DNA from: CAZVWH01 sp964631175
GTDB taxonomy: Bacteria; Planctomycetota; Phycisphaerae; Sedimentisphaerales; Anaerobacaceae
Direction of reading: 5' to 3'
Assembly (NCBI GenBank): GCA_964631175.1
Contig: CAZVWH010000007.1
Span: 1 to 53,239, forward strand
DNA length: 53,239 nt
Position 1 is the first letter of the stretch; the number at the start of each line of letters is the position of its first letter. Below the pieces are notes generated by a model. The model made no database searches and was not told where the DNA came from. It saw nothing but the letters and a program-made list of their open reading frames with translations. Positions 1 through 7,504 of this stretch are shown in pieces. Made by a program: the position numbers and the translations under genes.

Positions 1-63
1 ATCTATGATACTTATCTATTTTATATCTTTGAATGCAGGTGTCATAGATTTTAGTTAGTTAGT

Positions 64-79
64 GTGCGATGATTCGCAC
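64..79. promoter_or_regulatory. Dyad GTGCGA-TGAT-TCGCAC upstream of the first gene
   Basis: A perfect 6-bp inverted repeat with a 4-bp spacer lies about 65 bases before the start at 143. A copy with 15 of 16 bases identical lies at 869-884 before the next gene. It could be an operator or a dispersed repeat; no function is proven. Confidence 0.4.
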
Positions 80-142
80 CTTTGATTAGAACGGTCTGAA
101 ACGCGTTGGAGATTATTATGTTATCTTTAATAGGGAATGACG

Positions 143-772
143 ATGGCAGAATATGAAGATCTTCCTTTTGATGTGCGTCCTGATCTTTCACCTTACATAA
201 CGCATCTTACAAAAAATACCCAAGCAGAAGATGGTTATACAGCATTTGATAATCTTATTTCGATTTTGCAGAGCGGTGAGATTTGGGGAAGTAGCACAAA
301 AAAAGGTTTTATCAAAGGATCCAATAGAGCTGTCTGTTTTATGGATATTCCTTTAAATTCCCTCAAATGCGTTTTGGATAATAAAAATGCCAATCCGAAA
401 CATCCAAGATACGAGCCATTTGGTGTGATAATAACAAAAAAATTAGCTTTCAAAAATGGGTGTCGACCCGTTCTATATTTATCAGATGAGGAAATGAGAA
501 GGCTTCGTATCCCTGTGAGCGAACGCTGGCGAGTAGTTAAATTTGAAGTTGTTAGAAACCGGTGGATTAGCTGGATTCATGAACGCGAGTGGCGCTGTAA
601 GGGAAACTTCAAAATGCCCACCACTCCTCTTGCAGTCCTTGTTAAGAATACAAATGACGCAAGAAAACTTTTAAAAAAGATAGCAGAAGAATCCGGAAAA
701 TTTAAAGTTAAACCTAAAAGTATCATTCCACTTACAGTGCTTTGCCAAGGATTGCCATATCTGAAAAGATAA
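143..772 (+). CDS. Uncharacterised 209-aa protein
   Basis: I do not recognise this protein with confidence. It is soluble, with no signal peptide or membrane segment. A conserved-looking core runs from about residue 30 to 150: an SGEIWGS-like turn, the stretch AVCFMDIPLNSL, then EPFGVIITKK, then a Trp/Arg-rich WRVVKFE and EREWR segment. That arrangement recalls uncharacterised families that protect or modify small substrates, but no catalytic role can be assigned. An ATG at 137 is possible. The ATG at 143 is preferred because the AGGG at 132-135 is then about 7 bases away instead of touching the start codon. It stands alone, about 150 bases before an unrelated membrane protein gene, and is preceded by a dyad that recurs before that gene. 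Confidence 0.6.
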   Translation: MAEYEDLPFDVRPDLSPYITHLTKNTQAEDGYTAFDNLISILQSGEIWGSSTKKGFIKGSNRAVCFMDIPLNSLKCVLDNKNANPKHPRYEPFGVIITKKLAFKNGCRPVLYLSDEEMRRLRIPVSERWRVVKFEVVRNRWISWIHEREWRCKGNFKMPTTPLAVLVKNTNDARKLLKKIAEESGKFKVKPKSIIPLTVLCQGLPYLKR

Positions 773-824
773 CAATCTGAACACTTGTACCTCGCAGCTC
801 ATGACCATCGCATTATGCAGTTAG

Positions 825-840
825 GTAGAGTGCAATGTGC
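825..840. repeat. Short dispersed repeat, GTAGAGTGC type
   Basis: This is the reverse-complement form of the GTGTGCA...GCACTCTAC element that also occurs at 8795-8814 and 15157-15177. All copies are intergenic. Function unknown. Confidence 0.35.
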
Positions 841-868
841 TACTCTTCAAAGTTAGCTTCGCTACGAA

Positions 869-884
869 GTGTGATGATTCGCAC
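869..884. promoter_or_regulatory. Second copy of the GTGYGATGATTCGCAC dyad
   Basis: It lies 35 bases before the GTG start at 920 and differs from the copy at 64-79 by one base. With the next base it reads TGTGA-N6-GCACA, which resembles a CRP/FNR-type half-site pair. A small CTTCG-CTA-CGAAG hairpin precedes it at 857-869. Confidence 0.4.
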
Positions 885-919
885 ATATAAGCTCATAAGG
901 GCATAAAGGAGGTAAAGCT

Positions 920-1327
920 GTGAAGAACCAAATGAAACGAATGGGATTGGTTTGCATAGGAGTCGGGATTTTAGCACCTGTTTTTCTCCTAGTTGCAGGA
1001 GGCTATCTGACTGCGACAAATGCAGCCGAGGGCTGCTTACTTTTCTTTAGGAGTTATGGAATTGGGCTGCTATTTCCAGGACTGCTTTTCTTTTTCGCTG
1101 CGCTCTGGCTGCCAAATGAGAAAGGAGTAATTGCCGGCCTACTGACACTAATCTTCGCCATCCCGGCAGGCACTTCTTTCATAGCCATCCTGGTGAAGTT
1201 CGCACACTGGCCAACTATTTTCACAATAGGTCAAGGTATCTCATACGCAATCTTTCTAATGCTTGGCATCGGATTGACCATACGGCAACTGAAACAGCTC
1301 TCGAAGGGCCTGCCACAATTTCATTGA
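920..1327 (+). CDS. Small integral membrane protein, four predicted helices
   Basis: The 135-aa protein is almost entirely hydrophobic. Four likely transmembrane helices span roughly residues 8-30, 45-65, 70-92 and 102-122, and both ends are basic. I recognise no family or motif. The start is GTG, chosen because an excellent Shine-Dalgarno sequence (AAAGGAGGT, 905-913) stands 6 bases before it. It is probably a single-gene unit: the preceding gene ends about 150 bases earlier and 660 bases without a gene follow. The short dyad at 869-884 may control it. Confidence 0.65.
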   Translation: MKNQMKRMGLVCIGVGILAPVFLLVAGGYLTATNAAEGCLLFFRSYGIGLLFPGLLFFFAALWLPNEKGVIAGLLTLIFAIPAGTSFIAILVKFAHWPTIFTIGQGISYAIFLMLGIGLTIRQLKQLSKGLPQFH

Positions 1328-1393
1328 TAATCAACTACCAGATTCGTGTTTTGGTATTTTATACTAATTGTGCTTAGTTGTTGCGCTCTTTAG

Positions 1394-1472
1394 GTCATTG
1401 CGAGGCCATCGGAGATGGCTGTGGCAATCTCTGGGATAAGAATTGAGATTGCTTCGCTGCGCTCGCAATGAC
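1394..1472. repeat. REP-like palindrome, CATTGCGAG family
   Basis: GTCATTGCGAG (1394-1404) is inverted as CTCGCAATGAC (1462-1472), and GCAATCTC (1424-1431) is inverted as GAGATTGC (1445-1452). A second member with the same outer arms lies at 53057-53132. Not a simple terminator, because no T-run follows. Confidence 0.75.
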
Positions 1473-1525
1473 AAGCCGAAGCGCACTTATTAAATACAAT
1501 TGGTATTACTGACAGATTTTCAAAG

Positions 1526-1626
1526 AATACCTAAGTATCTTAGGTATTATATAGAACACGGAAATTAAATGTGTTGACTTTTTTGATGGATTGGTGTCGG
1601 TACAATACCTAAGTATCTTAGGTATT
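1526..1626 (+). promoter_or_regulatory. Promoter between two identical palindromic operators
   Basis: The arms AATACCTAAG and CTTAGGTATT, separated by TAT, occur at 1526-1548 and again, identical over all 23 bases, at 1604-1626. Between them are TTGACT (1574-1579) and TACAAT (1601-1606); the second palindrome overlaps this possible -10. The 21-base spacer is long for sigma-70. No gene of useful length follows, so the target may have been lost. Confidence 0.55.
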
Positions 1627-1993
1627 GTTTTTATATTTATCCTTCAACGATATGATTAAAGTTGTCCAGGGGGACAGTCGTATTTTTTAAGAGCAATGGA
1701 TCATGGAAGGTGAATGTTCATTGAATTGGACACGACTTGTCCGCCACGATTATTGTGAAGCATGATGCGTGATGCGTATTGCATATAGCGGGTAGGAGGC
1801 AGCGTCTATCAGGCGTAGGGTGGAGCAAGCTTCGCCTTAAAAGATATCAAAGGTTATTTTCGGTGGGCCACATGAACGAGGTAGAAATATTTTTCTTTTA
1901 TCACAAAATAAATTTCCTTGCTTGTAAATAATACAAAGTGCGTTTATACATTAATGGTAACACATTTTTAAGTGCAATCTGGAAGGTGCAATT

Positions 1994-2473
1994 ATGAATG
2001 AATTTGAATTAATCAGCCAAGAGTTATTATCCCTAACTGAAGAATGGGAACCAAAACTATTAGCTCTTGGCAATGATGTTATTACTGAACGACGAAACAG
2101 TCAAAATCGCACCATCAAGCAAATTGTAGGACACATGGTGGATTCCGCCTCTAATAACACGCATCGAATAATTCACTTGCAATACCAGCAAAGTCCCTTG
2201 ATCTTTCCGGACTATGCGAATCTTGGGAATAATGACAGGTGGATTGCCATTCAGAACTATCAGCAGGAGGAATGGAAAAACTTGGTTCAATTATGGAAAT
2301 ATACCAATATGCACATTGTCCACATGATTCAGAATATAAATACTGAAAAGTTGGACAATGTTTGGATATCTGCTTTAAATGAAGAAATATCACTCAAAGC
2401 CATGGTCGTTGATTTCCCACGGCATTTCAAACTACATCTTAATGAAATAAATGAATTAATAAACAAAGAATAA
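1994..2473 (+). CDS. DinB-fold protein (DinB_2-type)
   Basis: The 159-aa protein looks like a four-helix DinB-superfamily protein, often a metal-dependent thiol transferase or hydrolase. The sequence shows the usual metal-site spacing: a His in the first long helix (GHMVD, about residue 47) and an HxxxH-like pair near the end (HFKLHLNEI, about residues 143-147). The region between is aromatic and helical. No signal peptide is present, so it should be cytoplasmic. GGAAGG at 1981-1986 supports the ATG. It is isolated, with long non-coding stretches on both sides. The substrate cannot be predicted; some members are damage-induced or use bacillithiol-like thiols, but nothing here points to either. 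Confidence 0.7.
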   Translation: MNEFELISQELLSLTEEWEPKLLALGNDVITERRNSQNRTIKQIVGHMVDSASNNTHRIIHLQYQQSPLIFPDYANLGNNDRWIAIQNYQQEEWKNLVQLWKYTNMHIVHMIQNINTEKLDNVWISALNEEISLKAMVVDFPRHFKLHLNEINELINKE

Positions 2474-2980
2474 ATGCAATTAACACGTTGTTTACTCCAT
2501 CCGTCGTTCATTGGCGGACTACTCTGCTAAGATCTCATTCATAAAAAGACTGTGAAAAACGTAGTATGCTACATTGCACGAACATCAAGTTGTGATGCTG
2601 GCTTCTTTAGCAATTAAGTTAGTAACTGCTCAATGTCTTATTGTTTAATCTTAGGTCTTTTTGACACAACTATTATTTATATGCTTTTCGAGATAAAAGT
2701 GTCTTAATTTCTTCTTCCGCATATGAACAGAATCTGCTTTGAATCCACAGAAAATCCATGGCCGTAACCCGATAGGATGTATCCATGATGGTTTACACAG
2801 AGTTGCAAGATTCTTCAAGATGAAAATCGAAAACGTGAGGGCAAAATAAAAAATCCTCGGTCATGGCTTTAAGTCAGGGGCTGAATGCCAGACTTTCATG
2901 CCAACTTGTGACAGGATAAATAACATTTCAGATTGGCATTAGTGTAGCATAGTTTGGGGTCCCGGAATGGGGATGATATC

Positions 2981-3007
2981 CCCTGCCGCAGGCGGCAGGG
3001 CTAAATA
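2981..3007 (+). repeat. Hairpin element ending in CTAAATA
   Basis: CCCTGCCGC and GCGGCAGGG form a perfect 9-bp stem around AG, followed directly by CTAAATA. It has the same layout as 3050-3077, 23956-23981 and 44856-44881. Confidence 0.7.
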
Positions 3008-3049
3008 TGAAAGAAGGCCAACGGTATAAAACGCCCCCGAAGAAAACAC

Positions 3050-3077
3050 CCCCGAAGCAGGCTTCGGGGTTAAATAG
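3050..3077 (+). repeat. Hairpin element ending in TTAAATAG
   Basis: CCCCGAAGC and GCTTCGGGG form a 9-bp stem around AG, followed by TTAAATAG. It ends 6 bases before the stop codon of the transposase pseudogene on the other strand. Confidence 0.65.
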
Positions 3078-3083
3078 TTGAGG

Positions 3084-3533
3084 TTAGTCATTGTGGTTTT
3101 TGACGTATTGTATTCGTCGGACTAAATCCTCCTGTTTAAAACAAAACCTTTTATCAAATCCTCGTGTCCAAACTCGACCAGCTCGGTCGTGCTTTTTAAG
3201 GGCTGATGTGGTGACATTCTTAAATCTGCTGACTATCTGCCCTATCGGCTCTGGAAAATAACGTGCCACGAGATGAATATGATTACTGCAAACAGCTAAG
3301 GCTTCGATAATATAGCCGATACGTTCTGCTTCATTTACTATTGCCCGGCAGACAATATCTTTCTCATTGTGTCTAAGTTTGACCTGTTGTCCTTTTTGAA
3401 ACTTTTCGCAAAGACAAATGAGTTTCTTATCACCGCGAAGTGTTTGGCCGTCTTTTACGTAACCGCGCTCGTCTCACTGCAACCAGCTACCATAGGTTGT
3501 CCAGGTCAGCATATAACCAATTGTCTTTGGCAT
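3084..3533 (-). pseudogene. REP-associated tyrosine transposase, one in-frame stop
   Basis: Reading the minus strand from ATG at 3533 gives a protein of about 149 codons typical of the IS200-like Y1/HUH transposases linked to REP elements. It starts MPKTIGYMLTWTTYGSWLQ, then has the HUH motif (NHIHLVA) and a conserved end (VWTRGFDKRFCF...RRIQYVKNHN). Codon 20 is TGA (3476-3474), where family members have a Gly after Gln; one base change from GGA explains it. The rest of the frame is intact, so inactivation is recent or the enzyme is made only by readthrough. Only the last 61 codons form an open frame with a start codon. The two 9-AG-9 hairpins next to its 3' end are candidate substrates. An intact but quite different relative lies at 45929-46525. 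Confidence 0.85.
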
Positions 3534-3606
3534 AATCACCTTATTTAGCCTCCATGCCTGCATGGAGGGAATTTCTGAAAAGAACAAAAAGGTTCATTTC
3601 AGCCAC

Positions 3607-3690
3607 TGCCCGGGACTGGATTCGAACCAGCACGCCCCTAAGGGCACCAGCCCCTCAAGCTGGCGCGTCTGCCAATTCCGCCACCCGGGC
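3607..3690 (-). tRNA. tRNA-Leu, anticodon GAG
   Basis: The minus strand folds as a class II tRNA. The acceptor arm GCCCGGG pairs with CCCGGGC, the D-loop has GGCAGACGC, the anticodon stem CCAGC/GCTGG encloses TTGAGGG (anticodon GAG), a long variable arm follows, and the T-loop is TTCGAAT. The discriminator base is A and CCA is not encoded. Confidence 0.95.
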
Positions 3691-4210
3691 GTCTCAACTG
3701 ATAATTGTCCCCGCCAGAGTTTATCCCGCAATCTTGAGCCTGTCAGGAGCAGGCTTTGATGCAGGGCGGAGATAACAACATTATTGACTTCGCAAAGCAA
3801 TACCGATTTTACAATACGCTACAATATTAATTATTAATTGTCAATTGTCTATCCGGAAGCACAGGGCATTCAGCCATATAATCTAAAACTGTGCCGGGTT
3901 GAATAATCACTTTGTATTAATACTTCTGGTAATAAGTAAGTGTTTCTACTGCTATGGATAATGAATCATAATTGGAAATCCAATCCACTACTTTTCCACA
4001 ATGAGGACTTGCAACGTGCAAAACTTGTTAAAAAATTTTTTTTTTTGTGCGCAAAGTCAATACCAACAGCAACCTCAATAAAGTGGAAAACAAATTCGTA
4101 AAAATAGTATTGATTCGATTTTTATCTATACAATAATATGATACAATGATTATGAGAGTCTGCTTCGTAGTATTACGGGGTGGATAGAAAGCGAGACCGG
4201 AGGCTTTCAA
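3691..4210. other. Intergenic region between tRNA-Leu and the TPR gene
   Basis: No gene is seen. It contains the likely tRNA promoter (3704-3731) and AT-rich sequence before the gene at 4211. Confidence 0.5.
3704..3731 (-). promoter_or_regulatory. Possible tRNA-Leu promoter
   Basis: On the minus strand TTGCGG (3731-3726) and GACAAT (3709-3704) are separated by 16 bases and end 14 bases before the mature tRNA start, which fits a sigma-70-type promoter. Confidence 0.4.
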
Positions 4211-5551
4211 ATGGGTGATTTTATCACACATCAATATAGTTATGGGCTGAGCACATTTAAGAAGCTCATAGTTCCGGCTGTTATTATAGCTCTGCTTATT
4301 GGTATTTTTGTTGGTGACATACAGTCTATATATAGTGCTGTTCTCAATAAACCTGTTGCAGCTTCTACGTTTGTTTCGTCTGAAATTGGAACCTTATCTG
4401 AGCAGATTAAGCATCTGGTCAAGGGATTAGAATATTCTGATAAGGTGGCCGAAGATTTCGCCAAAATGGTCATTAGCTGGAAAGATGAAAAAGGAAAATC
4501 CGTTCTTGTTAGCTGGAAAAAGATACTTGACCAGGCAAAAGAAGATACCGAAAGAGGTAGAATTTCTGAAGGCCAGCTTGCTAAGGTAAAGGAGAACATG
4601 GTCAAGCTGCTTAGTGAGAGAATAACTAATGAGATTAAGGTAAATGGCCAGTTCTTTGATCTGGCCGATGTCATCAAATACAGACAAACCCAATGCCTGG
4701 GTTATTCGCAGTTAGTTTATATATTAGGAAATTCTATCGGATTGTTAATTAAGCCTATAAATGTGCCAATAGGTGTGATCAAGCTTGTAACCGGTCAATT
4801 AGCAGAGTCAGGTCACATAGCCTGTATGGTACAATTATCTGACAGTAAAACAATGGTGATAGACATAGCTTTTCTTCCAAATTTTCCGATGAGTCAACCA
4901 TTTGCAATAGAGAAGGAATTTATCAAGGTTAGCAATTACTGGGAACTCGAAGATAAAGATAATCCTTTGGGAATTTATAGAAGAATTCAAATATTAGACA
5001 ACGACGGCCTAATTGCAAGCATATATTATAATCGGGCAAATATACACTGCCGCTCGGGCAAGTATATTAAAGCTATTGCCGAGTACAGCAAAACTATTGA
5101 ACTCTATCCCAAATTCGCTGAGGTGTATTACAGCCGAGGCAGGGCGTATGAGCATCTGGGTCGATACAAGAATGCAATTCCAGACTATAGTAAGGCTATT
5201 GAACTCAATCCAGAATTTTTCCAGGCATATAACAGCCGAGGTCGCATCTATGTAAAATCAGGTCAATTTATAAAAGCCATTTCTGATTTCACCCAAACTA
5301 TCCAGCTTAACCCAACAGATGCCAACGCATATTATAACCGAGGAATTGTCTTCTGCGACTTAGAGCAGGAAACTCAAGCTGTTTCCGATTTTTCTAAGGC
5401 TATTGAGATTAATCCCAAAGATGCTATGTCATATTACAATAGAGGAATTGCTTATGGTAAATTAGGCCGAAACATGCAGTCAATTCGTGACCTCACCAAG
5501 GCCACTGAGCTTAATCCAAACATATTGGGGTATATAACAACCGAGCAGTAG
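4211..5551 (+). CDS. Membrane-anchored transglutaminase-like/TPR protein, frameshifted end
   Basis: The N-terminus has one transmembrane helix (about residues 19-37). A helical region follows, then a papain-fold transglutaminase-like core with the expected triad order: Cys162 in QCLGYSQL, His202 in SGHIAC and Asp218 in MVIDIAF. From about residue 275 there are five tetratricopeptide repeats of 34 residues (YYNRGxxY...AIxxYSKAIELNP). The fold suggests a cell-surface or periplasmic protein that binds partners through TPRs; whether the core cleaves or cross-links is unknown. GGAGG at 4199-4203 supports the start. The frame ends abruptly after LNPN. The +1 frame from about 5530 continues with VYNNRAVA, a TPR-like sequence, to a stop at 5590-5592, so an indel near the GGGG at 5527-5530 probably shortened the sixth repeat. 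Confidence 0.75.
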   Translation: MGDFITHQYSYGLSTFKKLIVPAVIIALLIGIFVGDIQSIYSAVLNKPVAASTFVSSEIGTLSEQIKHLVKGLEYSDKVAEDFAKMVISWKDEKGKSVLVSWKKILDQAKEDTERGRISEGQLAKVKENMVKLLSERITNEIKVNGQFFDLADVIKYRQTQCLGYSQLVYILGNSIGLLIKPINVPIGVIKLVTGQLAESGHIACMVQLSDSKTMVIDIAFLPNFPMSQPFAIEKEFIKVSNYWELEDKDNPLGIYRRIQILDNDGLIASIYYNRANIHCRSGKYIKAIAEYSKTIELYPKFAEVYYSRGRAYEHLGRYKNAIPDYSKAIELNPEFFQAYNSRGRIYVKSGQFIKAISDFTQTIQLNPTDANAYYNRGIVFCDLEQETQAVSDFSKAIEINPKDAMSYYNRGIAYGKLGRNMQSIRDLTKATELNPNILGYITTEQ

Positions 5552-5955
5552 CCTCCTGCAACATCAGCTTTATTTTTAGTACTTTGAGCTAATACGTGGC
5601 GCAAGCCACCTACAATGGTAATCTCGCAAATTTCGTTTTGATATTTGATATTCTCTTGCCATTTCCGGCATTTCCGACAACAATATCCCTTTGAGCGCCG
5701 GTTTTTCCTCCGCGTTTCGGCTATAGGCTGTATATGCAAAGTTGAAGTTGGAAGGTGTCCCCGCAAGGACTGATATTATCGCTTATGCGATGAGCCATCA
5801 TGTCACCCACGAGGACGGAGTCTGAACAGAAGCTCACTATGTAGTGACCAAACTTTACAAACGATAGCTAAGGTCACTAACTATCATGACAATTGCGATT
5901 GTTTCAAGCTGCTTTCATCACATCAAGTTTTTTTGGTAATGGAGGCTCTATAACT
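5552..5955. other. Intergenic region upstream of the pectin locus
   Basis: The first 40 bases hold the frameshifted end of the TPR gene. The rest contains no supported gene and no clear operator, although the promoter of the sulfatase-led cluster should lie here. Confidence 0.4.
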
Positions 5956-7371
5956 ATGGACTGTAATATAAACAGGCGCAGTTTCCTTAAGAAGATGGCC
6001 GTTGGCGCAGCGACAGTAACATTTCCATTTCAAGCTGGAACGGCTAATGCCTCTGGTAATAAGCCGAATATTATTTTTATCATGGCTGATGATATGGGCT
6101 ATGCAGACCTCGGATGTTACGGACAGAAAAAAATCCAAACGCCCAACATTGACAGGCTTGCAGGCGAAGGCGTGCGTTTCACTCAATGCTACTCCGGCTC
6201 GACCATCTGTGCACCTTCGCGTAGTGTTCTAATGACCGGCCAACACACAGGTCACACGCGTATTCGCGGCAATATGTGCAGAGTTGGAGGCTCGGTCGGA
6301 TACAAGGGCAAGCGAAAAGTCCGACGAATGTACCTGACCGAAGAAGACCGGACAATCGGCCACGTTCTTCAAAAAGCCGGCTACCGGACCTGTCTGGTCG
6401 GCAAATGGCATTTGGGGGCCTATACGCCGGACGCCGGGCCGTTGGACCGCGGCTTTGACGAATTTTATGGGTGGTTGGTTCGGACAGGGGCAACGAGCGG
6501 TTACTACCCTGTCAAACGCTATCGCAACCGGGAATTGTTCGATGTGCCGGGAAATGAGAATAACGGACGCAGCTACTACTCTACAGATATATGTACCGAT
6601 GACGCGATCAAGTTCCTAAAGAACAATAAAGATCGTTCATTTTTTCTCTATCTGGCTTATAACAATCCGCACAGCCCGCTCGAGGTTCCCGAACTGGGGC
6701 CATACGTTAATGAGGACTGGCCTAACTATATCAAGACATACGCCGCGATGGTACATCGATTAGACCAAAACATTGGGAAATTAATGCGGAAGCTTATTGA
6801 ATTGAATATCGATAGAAGGACGATAGTCTTTTTCTGTTCCGACAATGGGCCGCGTAGCGAGCCTACGCAACAGCTCACGGAGGTCGCGGATTTCTTCAAC
6901 TCGAATGGGCTGCTTCAGGGCTACAAGCGGGATTTGTACGAAGGCGGGATACGTATTCCTATGATTGTTCGCTGGCCCGGCAAAGTGTCTGTGGGAAAAA
7001 CAAGCGACCTCGCTTGGTACTTTGCAGATTTCCTTCCGACCGCAGCAGAACTGACCGGTGTAAAGCCACCCGAAAACATTGATGGTGCAAGTATTGTGCC
7101 TGTCCTGCTCGGTCAAAAACAAGATTTGCCTGACAGGTTTCTGTACTGGGAATACTTTGAAAAAGGTTTTCAGCAGGCAGTTCGCTGGCGTAATTTCAAG
7201 GCTATTCGACTCGAGCGGGATGAACCGCTACTTTTATTTGACCTGTCGCAGGATTTGGCAGAACAACATAATATAGCCGACAAGCATCCTGAAGTAGTTG
7301 CACGGATCGAGCAATATTTAAAGAGCGCACGCACTGAATCAGCTAACTGGCCGATCCAACTGGAATCATAA
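5956..7371 (+). CDS. Secreted S1-family sulfatase (arylsulfatase-type)
   Basis: A formylglycine-dependent sulfatase that removes sulfate esters, here probably from a sulfated polysaccharide. The metal-binding start PNIIFIMADDMGYADLG (Asp45, Asp46) is followed by the modification motif CAPSR, whose Cys85 would become formylglycine, then by GKWHLG, a DNGPR segment and a C-terminal substrate-pocket domain. The N-terminus is a Tat-type signal (RRSFLKK followed by a hydrophobic stretch), as expected for an enzyme folded before export. The reading frame is open upstream from a TTG at 5893, but the ATG at 5956 places the Tat motif correctly and has GGAGG at 5941-5945. It is the first of thirteen co-directional carbohydrate genes. 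The subfamily, and so the sugar and sulfate position, cannot be fixed from sequence alone. Confidence 0.9.
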   Translation: MDCNINRRSFLKKMAVGAATVTFPFQAGTANASGNKPNIIFIMADDMGYADLGCYGQKKIQTPNIDRLAGEGVRFTQCYSGSTICAPSRSVLMTGQHTGHTRIRGNMCRVGGSVGYKGKRKVRRMYLTEEDRTIGHVLQKAGYRTCLVGKWHLGAYTPDAGPLDRGFDEFYGWLVRTGATSGYYPVKRYRNRELFDVPGNENNGRSYYSTDICTDDAIKFLKNNKDRSFFLYLAYNNPHSPLEVPELGPYVNEDWPNYIKTYAAMVHRLDQNIGKLMRKLIELNIDRRTIVFFCSDNGPRSEPTQQLTEVADFFNSNGLLQGYKRDLYEGGIRIPMIVRWPGKVSVGKTSDLAWYFADFLPTAAELTGVKPPENIDGASIVPVLLGQKQDLPDRFLYWEYFEKGFQQAVRWRNFKAIRLERDEPLLLFDLSQDLAEQHNIADKHPEVVARIEQYLKSARTESANWPIQLES

Positions 7372-7390
7372 AGCTAAGATTACTTCAAAT

Positions 7391-7415
7391 CAGAGCCACG
7401 AGCGTAAGCGAGTGG
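7391..7415 (+). repeat. REP-like element, CAGAGCC...CGTAAGCGAG type
   Basis: It matches the elements next to the intact transposase (45958-45984 and 46504-46630). Short direct repeats of a GGTATCAG motif follow at about 7426-7488. Confidence 0.55.
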
Positions 7416-7504
7416 ACGATAATTAGGGTATCAGGTAATCAGTAAATCTGGCTGTAGGGTATCAGATTATCAGAGTATCAGGTAGTAGGAAAAAGGAGCA
7501 GTTT

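Larger units (their letters stand above)
1328..1993. other. Intergenic region with repeats and an orphan promoter
   Basis: No convincing gene is seen. It holds a REP-like palindrome (1394-1472), a promoter flanked by two identical palindromes (1526-1626), a stretch GTCCAGGGGGACAGTCGT (1663-1680) resembling a repeat end, and short imperfect repeats near 1765-1840. Confidence 0.6.
2474..3083. other. Intergenic region, no gene seen, ends in two hairpins
   Basis: No supported gene is present. The right end carries two hairpin elements (2981-3007 and 3050-3077) next to the dead transposase. Confidence 0.5.

Noticed and set aside
1..60. Partial coding sequence at the left edge
   Set aside because: Two frames stay open for under 20 codons, but neither resembles a protein end; not enough to support a gene.
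1394..1472. Rho-independent terminator after the membrane-protein gene
   Set aside because: The palindrome has long imperfect arms and no T-run, and an identical-type element lies at 53057; it is a dispersed repeat.
3554..3800. Short open frames over the tRNA region
   Set aside because: They cross the tRNA-Leu gene on both strands and are chance frames.
5452..5766. Minus-strand open frame of 104 codons
   Set aside because: It overlaps the TPR gene, lacks a ribosome site and resembles no family; composition is that of a shadow frame.
7426..7488. Operator formed by GGTATCAG repeats upstream of GH28
   Set aside because: The direct repeats are irregular and similar AT-rich repeats occur in other intergenic regions; no dyad is present.
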